From NCBI GenBank assembly GCA_024291935.2, contig CM044317.1, forward strand, positions 60,998,730 through 61,062,729: 64,000 nucleotides of DNA, in the 5' to 3' direction. The DNA is from Okapia johnstoni (Eukaryota; Chordata; Mammalia; Artiodactyla; Giraffidae). The position numbers and the translations under genes are program-made. The notes under the pieces are model-generated. The model had not been told where the DNA came from and did no database searches. It worked only from the letters and a program-made list of their open reading frames with translations. Below, piece by piece: positions 59,456 through 64,000 of the stretch (within the stretch, counting starts at the first letter, position 1; each line of letters starts with the position of its first letter).

Positions 59456-59587
59456 ACATAATTGTATACTTGGCTTATCTAATGCTGCCTCTTTCATGAG
59501 ACTAGAAGGTAGATTAGATTAGATTTAGGGCCAGTACTGTGAACGCTACAAGAAATATTCAGAAGAGAGCCTAACAGAAACATGTAC

Positions 59588-59946
59588 ATTTTTTTTTTTG
59601 AGGCAAAATTCACATAACATAGAATTGAGCATTTTAAAGCAAACAATTTAGTGGTATTTAGTGCATTTGCAATGTTGTACAATCATCACTTCTATCTAGT
59701 TCTAGAACATTTTCATCACTTCCAAAGGAAATCTCATACCCATTAAGCACTTACTTCCAAATTCCCCCTCTACCCTAGTAACCACTAATTTGCATTATCT
59801 AACAATTTACCTATTCTTGATATTTCATATAAATGGAATCATACAATCTGTGATCCTGTGTATCAGGCTTCTTTCACTCAGTGTAATGTTTTCAGGGTTC
59901 ATCCACATTGTTCATCCACATTGTGTTAGTACTGCATTCCTGTATT

Positions 59947-59950
<4 letters not shown>
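59588..59950 (-). mobile_element. Old L1 3' UTR
   Basis: Antisense L1M-type end: gaggcaaaattcacataaca, tagtaaccactaatttgcat, tataaatggaatcatacaat, cttctttcactcagtgtaat. Confidence 0.8.
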
Positions 59951-60019
<69 letters not shown>

Positions 60020-60073
60020 TACAGACTAATAAATAATTATATAATATACATGTAACTAACACACACACACACA
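59951..60073. repeat. Compound (TA)n(CA)n microsatellite
   Basis: (TA)n at about 59951-59996 runs into (CA)n to 60019; a second short (CA)n lies at 60060-60072. Likely length-variable. Confidence 0.95.
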
Positions 60074-60084
60074 TATATATTTAT

Positions 60085-60580
60085 CTGTAGTTTTTTCTTG
60101 TATCTTCATCTAGCTTTGGTATCAGGGAAAGACTGGCTTCAAAGGATGAGATAGTGTGCTCCTTCCTCTTCTACTTTTTGGAAGAGTTTGAGAAGTATTG
60201 GCATTAATTCTTCTTTAAATGTTTGGTGGGATTTGCCAGTGAAGTCATCTGGCCCTGGACTTTTCTTTGCTGGGAGGTTGTTGGGTTGTTGTTCTTGCTG
60301 AACTGATTCAATCCCCTTTATTTGCTGTATCTATTGAGATTTTCTAAGTCAGATTTGATAATTTGTGTGTTTCTAGGAATTTCTCCTTACCTTCTAGTTT
60401 ACTAAATTGTTGGCATATGATTCTTCATAGTATTCTCTTATAATCCTCTTTATTTCTGCAAGTTTGTTAGCAATGTCTGCACTTACATTGCTCATTTTAG
60501 TTATTTATGCATTCTCTTTCTCTTAGTCAGCTGAGCTGAAACTGTCAGTTTTGTTGGCCTTTTCAAATTTGCTGAAATAC
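60085..60580 (-). mobile_element. L1 ORF2 internal fragment
   Basis: Antisense of the reverse-transcriptase region: tttggtatcagggaaagact, tctggccctggacttttctt, gggaggttgttgggttgttg. Same strand as the 3' UTR piece at 59588, so probably one deleted L1. Confidence 0.75.
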
Positions 60581-61068
60581 ATGAATCTACAAATACAAAT
60601 CTGACAAGCTCAATGCTCTCCAAGAATTATAAGTGTGAGGAGATCTGTACTGAGACAGTGGGTCTCACAGTTCCAAGGCTTTTATTTTCTCAGGGTGTCA
60701 CCTCAGGTCTTCTGTTTCTGAGCCCAGAGCCAGTCTGGTCTAGCTTTTGTAGAGGGCAAAGCTCTTCTGTTGGGGTGGAGGACAGGGGTGCCTGCTGGCC
60801 TTCTCAGGCTAGGGAGATCAAGCTGATCCTCTTGAAGACATTACAGTCTTCCCATTTTCATTCTCATTCAGCACCGCAGCTTTCAGTGATGCTTCCCATT
60901 CCAAGCCTTTCTGGAGCTCACTGCTTCCTGACTTTTATCCTTGTAGGAGCTGGTTCCAGTCACCACTTTCCATAACTTTCCAAAATGATCATTTTTCTTT
61001 TTTTGCTGTGGTATCCACTTCCATCCTCCTTTTGGACTTAGTTTTTGCTCCTTTTTATATATTATTGG
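60581..61068. other. No gene or repeat recognised
   Basis: GC-moderate; a 120-codon plus frame at 60613-60975 shows no domain. Confidence 0.45.
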
Positions 61069-61290
61069 GCTTTCCAGGTGGCACAAGTGATAAAGAATCT
61101 GCCTGCCAATGCAGGAGATATAAGAGATGCAGGTTCAATCCCTAAGTCAGGAAGATTCCTTGGAGGAGGAAATGGCACCCCACTCCAGTATTCTTACTAG
61201 GTGAATCCCAAGGAATGAGGAGCCAGGCAGGCTACAGTCCATGCGGTTGCAGAGTGGGACATGATTGAGAATCTGAGAAACAAAAAAATA
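61069..61290 (+). mobile_element. Bov-tA SINE, diverged
   Basis: gggctttccaggtggcacaa ... gtgggacatgattgagaatc, followed by an A-rich tail. Confidence 0.9.
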
Positions 61291-61374
61291 TATTAGTGGT
61301 TTTAAGAAGGACCAGAGACAAACTCCTATCTATTTAACCTTTATATCTATCTGAAATCAATATTAATTCCTTTA

Positions 61375-61445
61375 ATGAATGATAAAACTGAGGCTCAGAG
61401 CTTAGGAAACTTGTCCAAGGCCACAAAAATAAGTGGTCATCTTTA
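61375..61445 (-). mobile_element. MIR fragment
   Basis: aatgataaaactgaggctca, ttgtccaaggccacaaaaat. Confidence 0.6.
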
Positions 61446-62261
61446 TAGTACCTTATACAGCTTTACTAAGCATTAAGTAGTTACAGCTACTCCAATGTTT
61501 CCTGGCTTCAGCAAGTGTTTTAAAACAAGTTTTGTTACTACTCCATTACAAAGACTAGCTCGTGCCATGGTGCTTTGGGAAGATCAGGCCAGTTATGAGT
61601 TTATTTCCTCTCAGTTCCAAATAGATCCTTTATTGCCTGCACCACAATACTAGAGTTGACTTTTAAATATTCCTACTTTGCCAGCTGGTACAACACCAAG
61701 CTGTCAATAAAAGGTGCTGGAGGAGGAGCTTCTCTGGTTCCAGGGTGCTCTACTCCGCAGGCTCTTGCAGCGCGAATGGCTTCTCCGGCCCCTGGCTCCT
61801 GCATCACCAATCAGTTCTCTGGCACTTGGACCCATCACCCAATGGGCAGCAGCATCTCCCTACCACCTTAGAAGAATTTCTAGCAACTGTTGGAGGGTGG
61901 ATTTCCAGCAATTTCCATCCATGCAATCCCCAGTGACTTCTCTGCCAGCCAGAGAACCATAGATGTGTCCTCTCCAGAATCTGGGTCTCAGTCTTGGGTC
62001 GGGAGGTGGGCTTACCTTGGGACACTCTCAGGGGCAATGGCCTCTCCTTATATGTTATTAACATTTTTTTTTTTTTTTAACAGTCTCCTTATTTTTCACT
62101 AGGGAATCCTTCAGTACTCCAATCTTGTTACAATTAATGATTATATAAAACTTTTCATGTTCAAACTACATTGTGGCTTTTCTCTCATGATTAGACCCTG
62201 GCACAGGCAATCTTTGGTCTCTAACATTTTGGGGGGTGGGGAGAGGGCCATAAATTGTATG
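61446..62261. other. Unassigned, GC-richer middle; T-run
   Basis: 61700-62050 is GC-richer with three overlapping short open frames and may be an unnamed old repeat. A T-run lies at 62065-62079. Confidence 0.4.
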
Positions 62262-62582
62262 TGACTTAAAAAAAATTAGTTTGTCTGTGCTGGGTCTTCA
62301 TTGCTGCACAGGCTTTTCTCTAGCTGAGGCAAGTCGGGGCTACTCTCTGGCAGTGGAGCATGGGCCTCTCATTGAGGTGGCTTCTTTTGTTATGGAGCAC
62401 AGGTTCTAGGGTGTGCAGGTTTCAGCAGCTGTGGCACATGGGCTCAGCAGTTGCACCTCCTGGGCTCTAGATCACAGGCTCAATAGTTGTGGCGCACAGG
62501 CTTGTGCTCCGCAGCACATGGGATCTTCCCAGGTCAGGGAGTGAATCCAAGTCTCCTGCATTGGCAGGCAGATTTTTTACCA
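62262..62582 (-). mobile_element. CHR-2 type SINE
   Basis: ttgtctgtgctgggtcttca, ctctggcagtggagcatggg, caatagttgtggcgcacagg, ctgcattggcaggcagattt. Confidence 0.9.
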
Positions 62583-64000
62583 AGATTAGTAAACTGAGGC
62601 ATAGCGATTTAAATGACAAGGCCAAAGCAAAGCTCTTCAATCAATAATGTAAAGCTGGGGCTAACTCCACATTTGTGATTTCTAGTGCACTGCTCTTTAC
62701 CTGCTGCTGCTCTAAGTGGTGATGGTGCTTTGAACAGGCCAAGTAAGAAGCACAAAAAAAGCTAGAGATGAGGCTGTTCACCATTAAATAACTTTTAGGA
62801 TCTGTGGTGCATATCTGGGAGTTCATATTTATTGCCCATCATATTTAGAAATAGAGCTGAGATAAAATGAACTTACAGTGTTTTCTAACTCTAGAAATAT
62901 GATGGCATTGAGTCATTAAGAAACCCCAGTGCTTTATCATCTACTTAAAGATATCTCAGATGTTAATTTGAGATTTCCAAACAGATTTCCAAAACGTACT
63001 CACCATCTAAAAGGAATAGCACAGAAATTGCACCTAAGCCTAGTACATGTAAACATTATACAACTAAATATGTCTAAAAATAATATATTTTTTTAAATTT
63101 ACCAAAAAGAGATTTGCAATTGATTAATGGGGAAGAAGATAGCTAGTAATAGTTGGAACTTCAGATTGTAGAGAAAAAATCTTTTCCTGGAAGATACTGT
63201 ATGTCCACATTGGGTAGAGCCTATGGAAATTAGAATTCAGCCCATTTCAGACAACTTCTGAAAGGCTGACGAGATGTAGGTCTTCCTTTCTTGTACCTGG
63301 AAGGCTGTTATCTACCAAAAGAGCACACTAGGGTGCCCTTAACACCTCAGTCCCACCTAGAATTCAATCAAAGGTGACCCATGTTTGAACTTTCCTGCTA
63401 GACTACAGAATAAGATTTTTGACGTGTTTCTCACCTAGGGACACAGTAAAAATGCAATTAAAAAAGGCAAAGGGAGAAACACTTGTCTCTTAAGTCAAAC
63501 ATTCAGTTTACTAGTTGCCAGAATGCAGTGACCTTTTGTTGGTATTTGTTTAAAGACTTTACCTGCATATCAGGCAGTTACCGTATAGGAAGGTCACTCT
63601 TGAAATGTTGATTTCTGAAGAAACAAAAAAGATAACTAGTTAAAGAATACACGAGAGAAGGTAGAAGCTTCTGATTTACTGATAGAACCAAAATTCATAA
63701 CTTGAGAGATCAGTCTTAGATTTCAATCATTACTTTGTTGAACTCACTCTCAAACACATACCGTTGGTTACAAGGTGGGACTGGAAAAAAAATTTACCAA
63801 CCCAGAATTTTACTATTCATGTTATTTTAGAAATACATGTACACGTACATATTTTATCAACATTTGGAGTAAACATTCTTAAGTAAAGAGCAAGTAACAA
63901 CTTAATCAAGTATCCAGTTCTCCTTTATAATTTATTCCACCAGCATTAACCAATATCCTAATCATAACACTTCAAAGTTTCATAATTTCAAAGATCAAAG
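62583..64000. other. No gene recognised; MIR trace at the left
   Basis: 62583-62650 (gtaaactgaggcatagcgat) is a reverse MIR remnant. The last 1.3 kb is unassigned AT-rich DNA. I looked for exons of a downstream gene and found none I could support. Confidence 0.45.

Noticed and set aside
59790..60074. Frames reading alternating Ile-Tyr and Thr-His
   Set aside because: Translations of the TA/CA microsatellite.
5259..61290. Many evenly similar ~200-bp units as a possible CRISPR-like or designed array
   Set aside because: They are dispersed SINE copies in both orientations with variable spacing and individual target duplications, not an array.
62583..64000. 3' UTR or last exon of HDAC2 on the minus strand
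   Set aside because: Expected near here from the human map, and one TTTATT (minus AATAAA) occurs at about 62827, but I see no coding exon or recognisable HDAC2 sequence.

Overview
The window looks like nuclear DNA of a bovid ruminant (cattle, sheep, goat or a relative). The main evidence is the repeat content: BovB (RTE) LINEs, Bov-tA and SINE2-1-type tRNA/BovB-derived SINEs, and CHR-1/CHR-2 cetartiodactyl SINEs occur throughout, alongside older mammalian L1, L2, MIR, MaLR LTR and DNA-transposon fossils. I cannot tell the species from sequence alone.

Only one protein-coding gene is recognisable. Bases 1-691 are the 3' part of the large last coding exon of MARCKS (myristoylated alanine-rich C-kinase substrate), entered mid-exon and running left to right, followed by its long AT-rich 3' UTR with strong poly(A) signals at 1867-1882 and possible distal ones to about 3850. 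As written, the MARCKS reading frame is broken twice, each time by one extra base in a homopolymer: an A12 run at 138-149 just before the effector domain, and a C6 run at 626-631 near the C-terminus. Both look like homopolymer indels, either assembly/base-calling error or real slippage, in an otherwise perfectly conserved gene.

The remaining ~60 kb is a gene-poor flank. In human, established map knowledge places HDAC2 next downstream in opposite orientation; I see none of its exons here. The flank holds three large 5'-truncated BovB copies (6.1-7.7, 37.2-38.7 and 47.0-48.0 kb), L1 pieces including one clean insertion with an 11-bp target duplication (44.1-45.5 kb), and an internally deleted mariner (13.4-14.4 kb). 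It also holds endogenous retroviral LTRs (17.8-18.6, 19.7-20.2 and 32.2-32.6 kb), several MLT1-like LTRs, about twenty Bov-tA/SINE2 copies and about ten CHR SINEs. Several insertions are nested with readable target-site duplications, so the order of events can be reconstructed.

I found no convincing new biological system. The points most worth checking are the two MARCKS frameshifts, the promoter-bearing LTRs close to MARCKS, the deeply nested stack at 17.4-19.7 kb, the possibly young SINE insertions, and a few GC-richer non-repeat stretches (about 42.9-43.8 and 51.4-51.7 kb) that could be regulatory.
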